Of a stretch of 64,000 bases of DNA, positions 51,997-64,000 are shown one piece after another. The number at the start of each line of letters is the position of its first letter. The stretch's first letter is position 1. Under the pieces are notes generated by a model. That model worked only from the letters and a program-made list of their open reading frames with translations. It did no database searches and was not told the DNA's origin. Source of the stretch: Rhynochetos jubatus (Eukaryota > Chordata > Aves > Eurypygiformes > Rhynochetidae); NCBI GenBank assembly GCA_027574665.1, contig CM050649.1, positions 63,950,150 to 64,014,149 on the forward strand, given 5' to 3'. The position numbers were made by a program, and so were the translations under genes.

Positions 51997-53712
51997 TTCT
52001 TCTGGCTTGGCTTTATACATCTTCATTGGAAGCACTGACAGCTGAGCCGATGACCCTGCCTACCCTTTACAGTCAATGGAGAGAAGGTGGCAAGTTCAAG
52101 GTGCAGTTGGTTTGATCTAATACAAGCACCAGCTTTCATACGTTTACCAGGAGGAGTCACGTCCAGAACCATCTGTTGCTCTCCACTGACTACAAGGAGA
52201 GCCCAATGCCAAAGCAGATGCCTGTACTAGGAACGTCAAATCTGAGCAGATTTAGCCTCCTTGCTCATCTTTGTATTTGCCTTTTAAAGTCTCCTGACAC
52301 AGCCCTGTACACACTTTATGTTCTTCCTCCTTGCTGCTGAACTTGAAAACTTCACCCCTGAGGTCTGAGTTGAATCTGTCCTGTCTGAATCAGTTCACAC
52401 CTTGTGTTTTGAACTTCCAAGTAAGTGATGAAGGCAGACTTTTCCTGTGCATCTTCAGATCCAGTGCTTGCTTACTGGGAGTCCTTGAAGGAAACAAAAG
52501 GGCCTCTGTGCATTGACCATACAGGTCAAGCAGGACAAGTACAGCACAGTCCAAGAAATCTCTTGGTGGACAAAGTGGAAATGGGATACCATCCACACTT
52601 CAGGCATGTCCTTTCCTACTTACACTTCAATAATTCACTTGCCTCTTCCAGCTAAGTCACTTTTTTCTGACTGATGAAGAAGAGTCCAGTGTTTCTTCCT
52701 TTTTCACCACCCTTTAAATAAGAGCAATTTATTTCTACTTGCATTTCCTTGAAACAAATTCATTTGCTGAATACTCTGAGCGATATCCTCCATTCCAGGC
52801 ATAGCTTGACTGAGTAATGGCCTTCTCAGCCTTCTCTCAGAACCTGCTCCCTCTTTCCCAAATGTTTTTCTGTGTATCATCTCCTGTGCATGTGAGGAAG
52901 TTTCCAGTATTTTTGACCAGAAGTGTCCCCCTGGGTTGACACCCTTAGACTGGAAGATGCAAGATCCTCTTTCTGTCCCCAGGCAGGCTCCCTCTGACTC
53001 CTGCCTGCACGGAGAGCAGATGCGATGTGGGAGATGGGCATCTCAGCCTGTGCAGCACCGAGCTGGGCTATTGCTGGTTTACTGTGGAGACCCACCTTCA
53101 GTAAAGCAACCATTCCTCGGCCTTTCCCTGCTTTTTTTTTGTTTGTTTCTGTTCTAACAGTATGAACTTCACTGTGTTTTGGACATAAGAATGCAATGGA
53201 GCATTTGGTTACAATCTAAGGTGACCAAGTTGACCTTTTTTTCATAAGAACTTCAAGTTTCTAGTAACCTGAAAAGAGTTAGATCTGCCCTCACATACCA
53301 GAACATCTTATTTCTCAGTGTTGAGCTTCCTTATCTAAGCTTCATGATTCTTGCATGTTGCCCCAATTTATTGCCGTTTGCTTCTTGGGCAACAGGTTCA
53401 TTGCATTGCTGACTGACTTTCTTGCTCTTTGTTACAGTTTTTCAGTTTCCACCTCTTCCCTTTTTTTCTTATTTTTTATTTTTAAAGTTTCATGTTTTAT
53501 TTAGCCACTTTTAGGCTGGCTTCTTTCCTAGTTTGACTGACTTAGAAGACAACTCTTCCTCTTCTTGCACAGCTTCTCCTCGCATGACTTTCTTCCAGGA
53601 GGCAGCAGGACAGACTCAAACTCGAGCATGTGTAGCCTTCATACCATAGATGCGATTAGTGGAAGTTTGTTACACTGCCCTCCCCTGAAGTCAGGCCACC
53701 TGAGCTATCGCC

Positions 53713-53768
53713 AGCTCCTGCTGGAAGTGTTTTCCAAACCAGCTCCTTCTGGAAGTGTTTTCCAAACC
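53713..53768. repeat. 28-bp direct tandem duplication
   Basis: Units 53713-53740 and 53741-53768 are identical except for one base (ctcctgctgg versus ctccttctgg). It looks like a recent local duplication by slippage. Confidence 0.95.
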
Positions 53769-54420
53769 ACGTGACATTTGCCAGATGACCAGATGAAAAG
53801 TAAAATAAATGAAGAAACTAGAAAGTAGATTCAGAAAACAAACAAAAAGAAACAGAGCAACCACAAACTTTATTGGCTGTGTTTGGAGTGATTCCCAAAG
53901 TCCCCTCTGTGTTTTGTTCCGCCAGGAGCTGCCAGGACACGTCAGCAGCTGGTTGGAGCCAGGAGATGATTCCCTTGACAACCTGTGTGCCCTGGCACTA
54001 TCTCCCCACTACAACCCGCTGTTTACAGCAAAGCTTTTCCAATGAATTTCTCGGCACACTGGTGATTCAGCTGAATATAAACACGCTTCTGGAGACATCC
54101 TGTATCCAATGGTCATGACACTTCAGTTTTAAACGAGGTATTAATTTATGAGTCCCCAGTTTGTGAAACACCGTCTCAGGTAGTGTTAGTTTGGGATCTG
54201 CCACCACGCTTTGGAGAGTCCAGGCTGGCCACCTGGCCTGCCCTCTGTTAGCATCCACTTGTCGATAGGCCGTTCACTGCCCTAGGGCAAAGGCATCTCT
54301 TTTGACAAAAACAGCTTAATTAAGAGCTGAATTTATGAGAATCCAAGCACATACATTTTCTATACTGCAGGCCTTAACAGATAGTTATTTTACAACCATT
54401 TCAGTGCTAACAAGAACCAT

Positions 54421-54425
54421 AGCTT
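54421..54425. repeat. Target-site duplication AGCTT, left copy
   Basis: The five bases before the LTR are identical to those after it (55490-55494). A 5-bp duplication fits the ERV-L/ERV-type integrase. Confidence 0.85.
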
Positions 54426-55489
54426 TGTATTGGGTTTGCGTGGCAATGTTTTAGTGGTGGTGGGGCTGCAGGGGTGGCTTATGGGAGGAGCTGCTGGAAG
54501 CTTCCCCTGTGTCTGACAGAGCCAATGCCAGCTGGCTCCAAGACAGACCCACTGCTGGCCAAGGCTGAGCGCATCACAGTCATAATTCCTCTGGGATAAC
54601 GTGTTTAAGAAGGAAAAAAAACCAATAGAGAGGAGTTTTTTGTAGACAGACAGAGAGCAAGAAAGTTGTGTGAGAGAGCTCTGCAGACACCAAAGTCAGT
54701 GAAGGAGGGGGAGGAGGTGCTCCAGGCACCAAAGCAGAGGTTCCCCTGCAGCCCGTGGTGAGAGGGCCGGCTGTGCCCCTGCAGCCATGGAGGGTCACGG
54801 TGGAGCAGAGACCCACCTGCAGCCTGGGGAGGACCCCATGCTGGAGCAGGGGGATGCCCGAAGGAGGCTGTGACCCTGGGGGAAGCCTGTGCTGGACCAG
54901 GGTCCTGGCAGGACCAGTGGTCCCATGGAGAGAGGAGCCCAGGCTGGAGCAGTCTGCTCCTGAGGGACTGCACCCCATGGAGGGACCCACGCTGGACCAG
55001 TTTGTGAAGAACTGCAGGCTGGGGGAGGGACTCACGTTGGAGAAGTTCATGGAGGACTGTCTGCTGTGGGAGAGACCCCACACTGGAGCAGGAGCAGAGT
55101 GTGAGGAGTCCTCCCACTGAGCGGCAGAGACAACTTGTGATGAACTGACCAAAACCCCCATTCCCTGTCCCCCTGTGCCACTCAGGGGAAGGAGGTAGAG
55201 AAATCGGGAGTGAATCTGAGCCTGGGAAGAGGGAAGGGGTGAGGGGAAGGTGTTTTAAGATTTGGTTTTGGTTCTGGTTTTACTCTGATTTTGATTGATT
55301 ATAAATTAAATTGTTTCCCCAAGCTGAGTCTGTTTTGCCCGTGATGGTAACTGATGAGTGATCCCTTCCTGTTCTTTTCTCAAACCGTGAGCCTTTCATC
55401 ATATTCTCTCTCCCCTGCCCAGCTGAGGAGGGCAGTGACAGAGTAGCTTTGGTGGGCACACGGCCTCCAGCCAGGGTCAACCCACCACA
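54426..55489 (+). mobile_element. Solo LTR, avian ERV-L-type, about 1.06 kb
   Basis: Starts tgtattgggtttgcgtggca and ends cccaccaca, giving TG...CA termini, and is flanked by perfect AGCTT duplications. It is a recognised type of long bird LTR. The middle (about 54780-55110) is built of degenerate repeats around the string ctggagcag or ctggaccag, which explains the open frames in both directions there. A TATA-like gtttaaga lies near 54602, and an A/T-rich polyadenylation region near 55297-55312. No retroviral coding region is attached, so it is a solo LTR. Confidence 0.92.
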
Positions 55490-55494
55490 AGCTT
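55490..55494. repeat. Target-site duplication AGCTT, right copy
   Basis: Matches 54421-54425 exactly. Confidence 0.85.
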
Positions 55495-58400
55495 ATTACT
55501 AGCTTTAGACTAAGAGTAATAACTTGGGGATGGCCCCAATTACAGCATGCAGGATCCCACTTTTGCTGACAGAAAGATGACAAATTTGAAGGGGTTTGTG
55601 AGAATCTAGAGGTGATCAAGTGAGGTGTTCTTCCTTGCAAGGGTGAGAGTCTCATCTCAGTGTTACAAAGCAGAACTAAGCCCAGTGAACTTTGGCGGGT
55701 GTTCCAGCCTCAGAAGGAAGTTCATGCATGTGCCGCCAGGCAGGGCAGGAATGACTTGCCTTCAGAGCAGTTCCGTACTTGTATGGCTTGTGGGACCTAT
55801 GGGAGTACAAGTTACTAACGTAATGTATACCTGACGGTAAGAGCAACCTGCAACATACTCTGGAAGCCACAGCCCTTCTACAGCTTTTCTGCTCTTCGTG
55901 GCGGTGAAAAAGGCATTTCAAAATTGTTAGGATCCATCATGAAAAATGATGGCAAAGTCATCCAGCTTAAATCCTTTCCCTGAAACCTTGCAGAGCTAAA
56001 CACTGGCTCCCCCAAAGCCCTTAGCTCTTACAACTTCTTGACCCATAACTATACTATGACTGTGTATGAGAAAGAGAATTTTTGTTACATAAAAATGATG
56101 GCAGTCAGGAACTCTCACAAAAAATAGCAGGAAAAAATAGAGATCAACTTTGACAGAAGCTCTTCCACATCCAACTCCCTCTCTGTGATTTCCAGATGGC
56201 ATCCATATTATCACTTGTTATGGAAGTCATGCTGACGGTGTCCTAAATGTGTCTGTCAGTCGTCTTGCTGTGCTTGATGCTGATGTGAGCTTGTCCTAGT
56301 TAGAATTCTTGATGTTGTAAGATCCTCTCTGAGGATTTCCTAGGAGCATTTGCTTTGGAGTAAGTCAATCTTTTTATTAGTCACTCTAGTGGTTTTCCAT
56401 GTCTCCTCACCAAAACGCATGAGGTCTGAACTGAAAGCAAATATTTTTGTGATTTTTGTTCTGACAAATAATTTGCTTGAACCGGGCCACCTACTAATAG
56501 TAATTTTATGGATCTTAAAAGCTCTCTATTTTACCAGACATTTTACCAGTTCCCCTCATTAATCTCACATTCATCAATTCAGTTTTCATTACTGATGTGG
56601 CCTGCAGGACTTTTCAGAACCTGGCTTTCTTCTGTGTTTTGACAAAAGGCTATCACATTCTTCAGATTAAGCTGATCTACTGTTGAGGCCAGCTTGGCTC
56701 CCAGTTATTTCTTTCAGCACCAACATTTGTTTTATGCCATCGGAAATCCTCTGAGCGTAAAGGTGTTGAGGGAGGATGAAAATATTATGGCCTCCCTAGC
56801 AACAGAGCTACCTGTGGTTTATCACTTGGGAATCACCTGCTAAAAGAAACACCCATCGTTAGCCTTTCCCAAATCCTCCTTCCTTGGCTGTGTCTTCTTG
56901 GGAATGCTGTGCGAGGTCATGGAGGGTAAACTGTGGTTAGTCCCATAACTCTCATGGAAAATCATATAAGTAACTGGATAAACCTTCCCCACTGCATTCC
57001 CCCCAGATTTAAACACTTGAGGTATCTCATGTGTAGAACAGCTGGATGAAGATTCCTAGTTCCCAGATCACCTGGATGAAAGGGCTAATAAAACCTTCAT
57101 AATTTATATAATTCATGCTTGTTTAGCATCTCCAGAGGGATGTATTTTCTAAGCTCAGCAAAACGTGTAAGCCAGCTGTATTGTAAGGCATAAAGCAAAT
57201 GCTAATTTGTCCTTAAAACTGCAGTCATGATCTAATGTGAATACTCCTTTCTCTAGACTGATGTGCTGCTACCTGCACAAGTCGCGGGACTGAACTGCAT
57301 CCAGGCATCACTTTCATCCCCACTAATGCAAGAGGTTTGTGTGGTATGTTGTTTGGGATTTGGTGCAGATTAGTTGATTTTAAAAGGAAAAATCAGAAAG
57401 GATTCTCAACTCCAGCATAGTTGTCTGCCCTAAAAGGAACGTACAGAGTTCTGCTTTCTTGAACACACAGAGAATCAGACAAATTGACATGGTTTTCATC
57501 ACCAGACTCCTTCGCACCAGGCACCCCACAGATATCTCCCCTCAGGATCATACTGCTATGTTTGTTTAGACTGCTCTGAGGTCTGCCCGCCTCTTGCACC
57601 ATCTGGACTCTCTCTCATCCTTCCAGATGCCACTGGATCAAAACAGTTCTTAGCAAAGCCCCTGGTAGTTCCTGAGAAACCTCTGAGCAGCTGTCATTTT
57701 TCTGTCTTTTAGGCAGGGATATTACCAGTGTTTTGGGTATGAAGGCTGCCTTAATCTCTGCTTCCAGCTCAGGTAAATGAACTGGCAGATTTTTTACAAT
57801 ACTCTCAAATGAAAAATTAAGTTTAGTTCCAATTATTTCACCCTGTTTTTATCCATCTTATAATCATATTAAATTATCAGTGATCTCCTAAAGAAAGTTT
57901 TTCATGATTTAGCCTATTATATAGCAATTACATCATTTGCTATATGTTCATTTGCAGCTCAAGGACAAGCCCAAATTAATTTCTTGTACTTCATTTATTC
58001 TTGAATGTCACCTTTACACTGTGCCTTCCACTCTATGCCTGGAAATCAGATTCAAACCTCCCTACCACCACCAGCGCCCCGACTACACGCTGCAATTCTA
58101 TTGTTCAGCTGAATAAAAAGAAATGCCCTTAACAATACTAACACTGTCACAGCTCAGAATGGAGAACCTCTCCAGCCCAACAGACAACGCATTGCGCTTT
58201 CCAGCACAGCACCTGAAACAACTGCAGATTTGCTGATTACCTGCATGTACCTCCAGGAGCCAGTAGCAGATTCGCCTAAGCATAATGTCTGGAAATGATG
58301 GAAAACGATGTAGGCTCTTCTGGAGAGGTATGAAGCGGTGTTTTCCAAACAGCACTCCTTGGAAACTTCTGAAGGCCATTCAAGTCAACGGGAGCCTGGT

Positions 58401-58950
58401 GGTATTTCGTTCCCCTTTGCACGGCTGCAGGACGGAGAAGGCAGTAGAGAAGCGTGTCCTGGTGACGGAGGTGTGTTTGGGAGCCAGGACCAATGCCGCT
58501 CACTTGTTTCAAATAGGACAGGGAGCGCTTGCTAGTACCATAATATCAAATCCTAGCCCTCGTATGAATTGTTTTCATTTGTCATTAGATTCTTCTTAAA
58601 TGCAGACAGGACCAAAAGCAAAGACATCCTTCCCATATTTCTGACTGGTTGGTCTGCCATACGTGAGCCAGTGCGGTCAGGGACTTGGTATCAGCATGTC
58701 AGCTCATGTGAACCGTTAGGATCATGGAGCTATGCAATCCACAGTAGCTGAGGATCTCTCTGGAGCTATTCTCTTCCCAGGTGCATGTCTGGGCATTTTC
58801 TACAGTGATGTATGGCCTGGGATGCTCTGCTGCAGTTCTACCCATGAAAGTAAAAATGGTGGTGGTATGGAAAAAGTCTAGTGAGCACGGAGTGGTGCTG
58901 GAAGATAGGAAGGAGTCCTCAGCCACCGGTTGATAGAGGTTACAATGGAT
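55495..58950. other. Intergenic, no gene recognised
   Basis: Ordinary low-CpG sequence between the solo LTR and the next CR1. Overlapping open frames at 58098-58599 on both strands show no family resemblance. Confidence 0.5.
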
Positions 58951-59450
58951 ACAGAATCACAGAATGGCTAAGGTCAAAAGGTACCTCTGGGGGTCATCTG
59001 ACCCACTCCCTTGCTCAAGCTGGACTACCTAAAGCCAGCTGTCCAGGACAATGTTCAGCTGGCTTTTGAATATCTCCAAGACTGGAGATTCCACAGCCTC
59101 CCTGGGCAACCTGTGCCAGTGCTCAGTCATCCTCACAGTGAAAAAGTGTTTCCTGATGTTCAGAAGGAACCTCCTGGTTTCCAGTCTGTGCTCATGGCCT
59201 CTGGTCCTGTCACTGGGCACCACTGAAAGGAGCCTGGCTCTGTCCTCTTTGCACCCTCCCTTCTAGTACTTACACACATGGACAAGATCCTGCTGAACCT
59301 CCTCTTCCTCTGGGACAGTGTTCAATTCATCCCACTGACAGCTCCGCCAGCCCATACTTCAACAGCTTCTCTGTGAGGATCTTTTGGGAGACAGTCTCGA
59401 AAGCCTTACTGACACTATCCTCACCAGACAGTACCCGCTGCTCTCCTCTC
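58951..59450 (-). mobile_element. CR1 LINE, older subfamily, 3' about 500 bases
   Basis: Starts with acagaatcacagaatggcta and proceeds through the CR1 3' UTR (cacagcctccctgggcaacc, tgtgccagtgctcagtcatc) into more internal sequence (gggagacagtctcgaaagcc). The order of blocks is the reverse complement of a CR1 with some internal loss. It is more diverged than the copies at 7203 and 63560. Confidence 0.9.
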
Positions 59451-62400
59451 AACTGCCGGGCCAGTACAGGCCTTAAGAAACTTCTGATCAAGAGATTTTG
59501 AACATTAGATCATCCACTATTTCATAGATTAAAGAGTTTTACAAAGAAAGCTTATATGGCCAGATCCCTTTGTAAACAAGAGAAATCTGCATTTGAATCT
59601 GAGAAGATGGTCTAGAAAGCCCAGATATAAGGTATTTTTTCTGTACGAGGGAAGAAAGCTGCTCTCATATTCTTGTTTCTCTATAGATAAAGTGATTGCA
59701 CATCAGTGCAGCTGACAAAACCCAAGCAACCATAGCGCTACACAACTTGTAACATTTATGCACATAGGAACAGAACAACCACCTGCTCCCAGATGGATCT
59801 GTCATGGGTGAAAACTTAGGCAGTGTGTTTACAATGGGAAGAAAAATCACGGCAGTTCTAGAAGAGCAAAACATTTTTAGTTGGAAGGGGTACAGTAAAA
59901 AAAGAAAGCATCTACATTTTTTAGCAAAAAAAAAGCAGCATATGGTAAAACTGTCTTAGAAAGTTTGAAGGCTTTAATGGGTGGGAAAAGTGAGGAAAGC
60001 AAAAGCAGAACACAAATGCCTGTGATGGGCTCTACAAACTGAAACACTTGCTAGCATTCATGAAGGTCATACCCAGTTCCCTCAGAGGAGTCAAAGAATG
60101 GCTCCTCAGCCTAATCCTCAAACAGGTAATAAAACCTGAGGCCCACGGCAACCCCACTGACCTGTTGGAATTACATTACTGAAGGAAAATGCATTATATC
60201 CAAGTAAAAATTCAGAGTAAAGAGTTATCATTTCAGCAAAGAGGCTTTCCATGGGTCCAGTTTCACTAAGCTACCACCCAGTGTTGAAGTGTAACTCTTC
60301 AGTACCACAAAAGATACCTCAATATTCTAACAATTTGCTGTCGACAGTGAGATAGTGACCTGGGATACCACATGATCACTGTATTCTGTGACTGAGTCCT
60401 CCCTGCAACCAAGGAGCTCAAGGTACCAGCAATTTGCATACCTGAAAGGTGACTGCAGACCCACCCTGTCCTCCAAGGTCTGCAAGAAAAAAATACACGC
60501 AGTCAGAATTTTACCTATTATTCTACTTTGTAGTCAAAATAATGCTTAAGGGGCATTGGAACTGTGCAAGGATCTTTGCTGAAGCTGATGATAACAGCGT
60601 CATTAGAAGACTGGCAGTATGCATTCTGTTTCAATAGACAGTAACACCCTTGAGTGGAAATTTAACTGCACATTAAATCCTGATTTTTAAGCAGGACTTT
60701 AATACAATAGCAAATCCCTCAAATTACCCCTACCGACCTACTGTCCTCTTTTCAGTTAGTCAGCTTGGTGCCCTTAGCGATTCCTTTATCTGTACTCCTC
60801 TATCCTCTTTTTCCTCTAGGACTACATCAAATCTTTATCGGTCTCACACAAAAATCTGTTAGATCTGCAATTAATGATACTTTTAACTGAGAGCTTGAAA
60901 TGTCTATTTAAACATATAGCCAACAAACAGGAAGCGCAAACCATTACAAATTGCAGACTTAAGACAGTTTTAGGGTTTTTTGAAATCTGTCCTATGTTAT
61001 ATTCAGTTGTGAAACTACAGCAGATGAAGAATTGAGAGTAAGAAGTTATGGTGTGCTTCAAAACCTATTGTAGTAGAAAGTTATCAGCTGACATCCTTCC
61101 TGTTAAGCGTAAAGATCAGGTACATCATCTTCCTGTTGCTTTGCTGAGGTATTTTTATGTGACTTCTGGTGTAGATCATGAGCTTATAGCCTCCTCGGTA
61201 TTCAGTCACCTGGGCTGATTTTTCTATGACCACAGAGGCAGGTCTTACTCCTTACCGATAGCTGAGCACTCACATTAGTCTCATACATCCTGAAGTTAAA
61301 AACAAGTATTGTCACAACATATTTGTGATAAATATCAGTTTTCTGTAATCCCCTCCAACTACTTATTAAATAATTATTTCTATAGGTACACTGAAAATGA
61401 TAAAAAAACCAAAACAACAAACACTCACAAATCTTAACTAATTCTTTAAACACAAAATTTTACATAAATTCTCCATCTGGCCTGTGACTTCATCCTATGC
61501 TTTGCTGGTGACAGAGGTGACTGACGAAAGCGATGGGAGACCTGACTAGTCTGATGCATGAAGCCTGAACCTCACGCAGCTGGCTTGCCTAACGGTCCTC
61601 TGCAGCCAGGCCTTTGCCAGGGGTGTTTCACCTCATGTGTTCCTTCTCCTGCCTTCGAATCCCGCCTGACAGATAGGCTCGTCAGCTGGGGCTGAGAAGC
61701 AGGGGAGAGGTTGCCTGCTCAGGGCAGTGTCCCTGAAGGACACACAGTTCAGCAAAAGACTTGCATTGTAATTCCCTCTGCAACATGTGACTGGTCACAG
61801 GTGTTTATACAACATGAGAGAAAGGGACACATCTCCCAAATATGACCTAATCCTATGAGCAGGGGGATCTTAGTTGAAATATATCTAGTTCACAGCAGTG
61901 TGACCTGGAAGGGCAGCTGGGTGGAAATTAACAGTTACAAGTCAAGGAACATAAACTATTAAGCTCCCTAGCATTAAATCTTATATGAAAAGATTGTTTA
62001 AATCTACTTTTAGAGAGGACCTTCGTGTCTTCTCCTTCCCCAGTGCTCCCTCCCCCGCTGAAATCAAACACCAAGCCTCGCTACTGTAAATTGGCAAAAC
62101 ACAAATAGAAATGAGGCTTACGATGAGGGAAAGAGGAAAAAAATTATATTTGTGGCATTAAAGCCTTTTATGATTGAGGCAGCACAGATGTTATACGTTT
62201 GTCCCAGCCCTCGTATCCTGTTTTGCAAACCAGCCACACATTTCTGATTCACCAGCCACGCAGAGGTGTGCTTTCATGGCCTGGGGGCTTTAGGCTATGT
62301 GGTTCTCTCACTTCTTGGGTGCCTCCAAGGGAGTGGGTCTGTGAACTGACCTGGGATAAAACTCCTGGCGAAACAGATACAAGACTATTTTTAACCTGGA

Positions 62401-63559
62401 TCAATTCCCTGATTGGGTTCACTATGTTGCTCCAGAAGGGCACAGCTGAGGGTGTGGTGTGAGGGGAAATGGAGTTGTACAGGGCAGCTGGGAAGCAGGA
62501 AACCTTTCAGACAGTGCTGTCATTAAAGCCCATGTTTCATGGTACTCAGCTTGTCAGAGGCAACCAATAAGATCTGGAACCCTTCACGATGCAAAAATCC
62601 CTTTTCTATTTTCTGATGGGGTGCTGAAACAGGTGGTTACCACACTTCTCACACTACAAAGGGCACAGGTGACACACACATGCTCCTGTCATCCTGCAAA
62701 GCCTTGATCTTCCCCCCTGAACAGCTATTGAAGCACAGGTATGCTTCAGTATGTAGGAGCCAAGTGATAACCAGATATGTTGTATAAAAAACACTTGAAG
62801 CCTTAATATCTAATAATTTAAATGCCATTCACAGCATCCCAACTATTAATTCCTATTGTACATACCATTGCAATGTCCACTGACTGCGTAGACCTTTAGT
62901 TAAGATCTAGGACAACAAATTATGGCCCAAAACCATGGTTTGGCTACGCCAACTAAAAGGGCTGCTGCTAATCTAAAGGAGGAAACACATGTAGTGTTAG
63001 AGGAGACGTAGGAACACCAGTAAACTTTCATAGACTTTGCCTTTGAATGTTTAGTAAGTTAAGGCTTTATAGGAAAGGCCCTGGAGCAGAGCCTCATGTT
63101 CATGCTGAGCGTCCTGCTCGCAGGTGCACTGTGGCCATCACTGCCTTGCAGTTCTGCATCTGAACCCTAAGGTAAGTTTTAGCCTACCCGAGTAAAAACG
63201 TGCTAGGGTTTTTAACCTGTAAGAATTTCAGTGTTATTTTATTATTGTTAGGATTACGAAATTATACTGGCTACTATATTTTTACATGATTTTTCACATT
63301 ATGGTGGTACATTAAATATATTTTAACTTAGAATGGACATTTCTGAGGCCTTCTTTCCACCGCTCCTTCTGATCCATTGGCTGCTCCTTTTGTTGTGCCA
63401 ATATAAACGTTTTAATGGAGAAGTGGAATGAAACCTTTCGTGGCGTGGTGGATTACAGTCCAGTGTTTGTTGGTGAGATCGCGCCGGACAAAGCCCAGCA
63501 ACGAAGGATGTGACAACTGCAGCACAGCAAGGACTGTCACAGGAATCGGTCAGTAACAA
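59451..63559. other. Intergenic, no gene recognised
   Basis: AT-rich and CpG-poor (one CpG in 60061-60240 by my count). There are no transposon signatures that I recognise and no credible coding exon. Short A/T homopolymers are present. Confidence 0.5.
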
Positions 63560-63848
63560 CATAGAATCACAGAAAGGTTTGGGTTGGAAGGGACCTTAAA
63601 GACCATCCAGTTCCAACCCCCCTGCCATGGGCAGGGACACCCTCCACTAGACCAGGTTGCTCAGAGCCTCATCCAGCCTGGCCTGGAACACTGCCAGGGA
63701 TGGGGCACCCACAGCTTCTCTGGGCAACCTGTGTCAGTGCCTCACCACCCTCTCCGGGAAGAATTTCTTCCTGATGCCCAATCTAAATCTCCCTGCTTTC
63801 AATTTAAACCCGTTACCCCTTGTCCTGTCACTACAGGCCTTTGTAAAA
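63560..63848 (-). mobile_element. CR1 LINE 3'-end fragment (young-looking subfamily)
   Basis: Starts catagaatcacagaaaggtt and carries the same blocks, in the same order, as the 3' ends at 7203-7401, 19701-20217 and 25436-26067 (reverse complement). It ends near the cactacaggcctttgt block and is 5'-truncated there. The last 150 bases of the window after it contain nothing that I recognise. Confidence 0.93.
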
Positions 63849-64000
63849 CATTTCCCATGGATTCGGTTAGCTTCTTTGTAGAAGGAAGCTCAAGGTCAGG
63901 CTTTTGTGCCCGCTGCCCTATAAAACCGCATGGAAGCATGGAAGCATTTTAAGCCACCCAGCATCGTAATGGCCGGCGTTCGACACGGAGCTGGGGCAAA

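Larger units (their letters stand above)
46563..54420. other. Upstream flank of CHST7, no gene recognised
   Basis: Low-CpG sequence holding two CR1 3' scraps (47003-47132, 51933-51996), a perfect 14-bp hairpin (47742-47772), a short (GTTT)n run near 49352-49367, a 28-bp tandem duplication (53713-53768) and an AT-rich motif-dense block at 48650-49215. I see no coding exon. Confidence 0.55.

Noticed and set aside
54580-55161. Open frames of 193 and 170 codons (-) and 121 codons (+)
   Set aside because: They lie inside the solo LTR and arise from its repeated ctggagcag-like units; no retroviral protein is encoded.
61650-61680. ttcgaatcccgcc string resembling a tRNA T-arm
   Set aside because: No matching acceptor, D or anticodon arms in the preceding 80 bases.
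35061-64000. Possible miR-221/222 cluster, which in human lies on the CHST7 upstream side
   Set aside because: Scanning both strands for the mature sequences found no match in the window; it may lie further away.

Overview
This is a bird nuclear genome window. The evidence is many CR1 LINE fragments with the avian 3' end, two solo LTRs of the avian ERV-L type, and two vertebrate genes arranged as around human Xp11.3. The bird order cannot be fixed from the sequence.

Layout: bases 1-8471 hold the 3' end of SLC9A7 (NHE7, an organellar Na+(K+)/H+ exchanger) on the + strand: a penultimate coding exon (2857-2962), an intron of about 5.3 kb, and the terminal coding exon (8223-8471), then its 3' UTR. 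No further coding exon was recognised upstream. About 25 kb further on, on the - strand, lies CHST7 (33224-34651), a Golgi N-acetylglucosamine/chondroitin 6-O-sulfotransferase, with an essentially complete reading frame in one exon inside a strong CpG island. The two genes converge tail to tail, as in human. Both proteins act in the Golgi/TGN, but I see no sign in the sequence that they are co-regulated.

Between the genes are a nested pair of CR1 elements (a younger CR1 inserted in the reverse transcriptase region of an older one, 18672-21042), a solo LTR (23011-23592), another CR1 (25436-26067), and an unusually CpG-rich stretch (about 26.7-33 kb) that extends well beyond the classical CHST7 island and keeps CpGs even where GC content is ordinary. 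From about 35 kb to the end lies the region upstream of CHST7. I recognise no protein-coding exon there. It contains CR1 fragments, a solo LTR with a perfect 5-bp target-site duplication (54421-55494), small tandem and inverted repeats, and several AT-rich, homeodomain/POU-motif-containing blocks that read like conserved noncoding elements (inference only).

I found no CRISPR array, prokaryotic system, tRNA or rRNA. The window is an ordinary vertebrate locus. The most unusual items are the extended CpG-retaining domain and the lineage-altered segments of CHST7.
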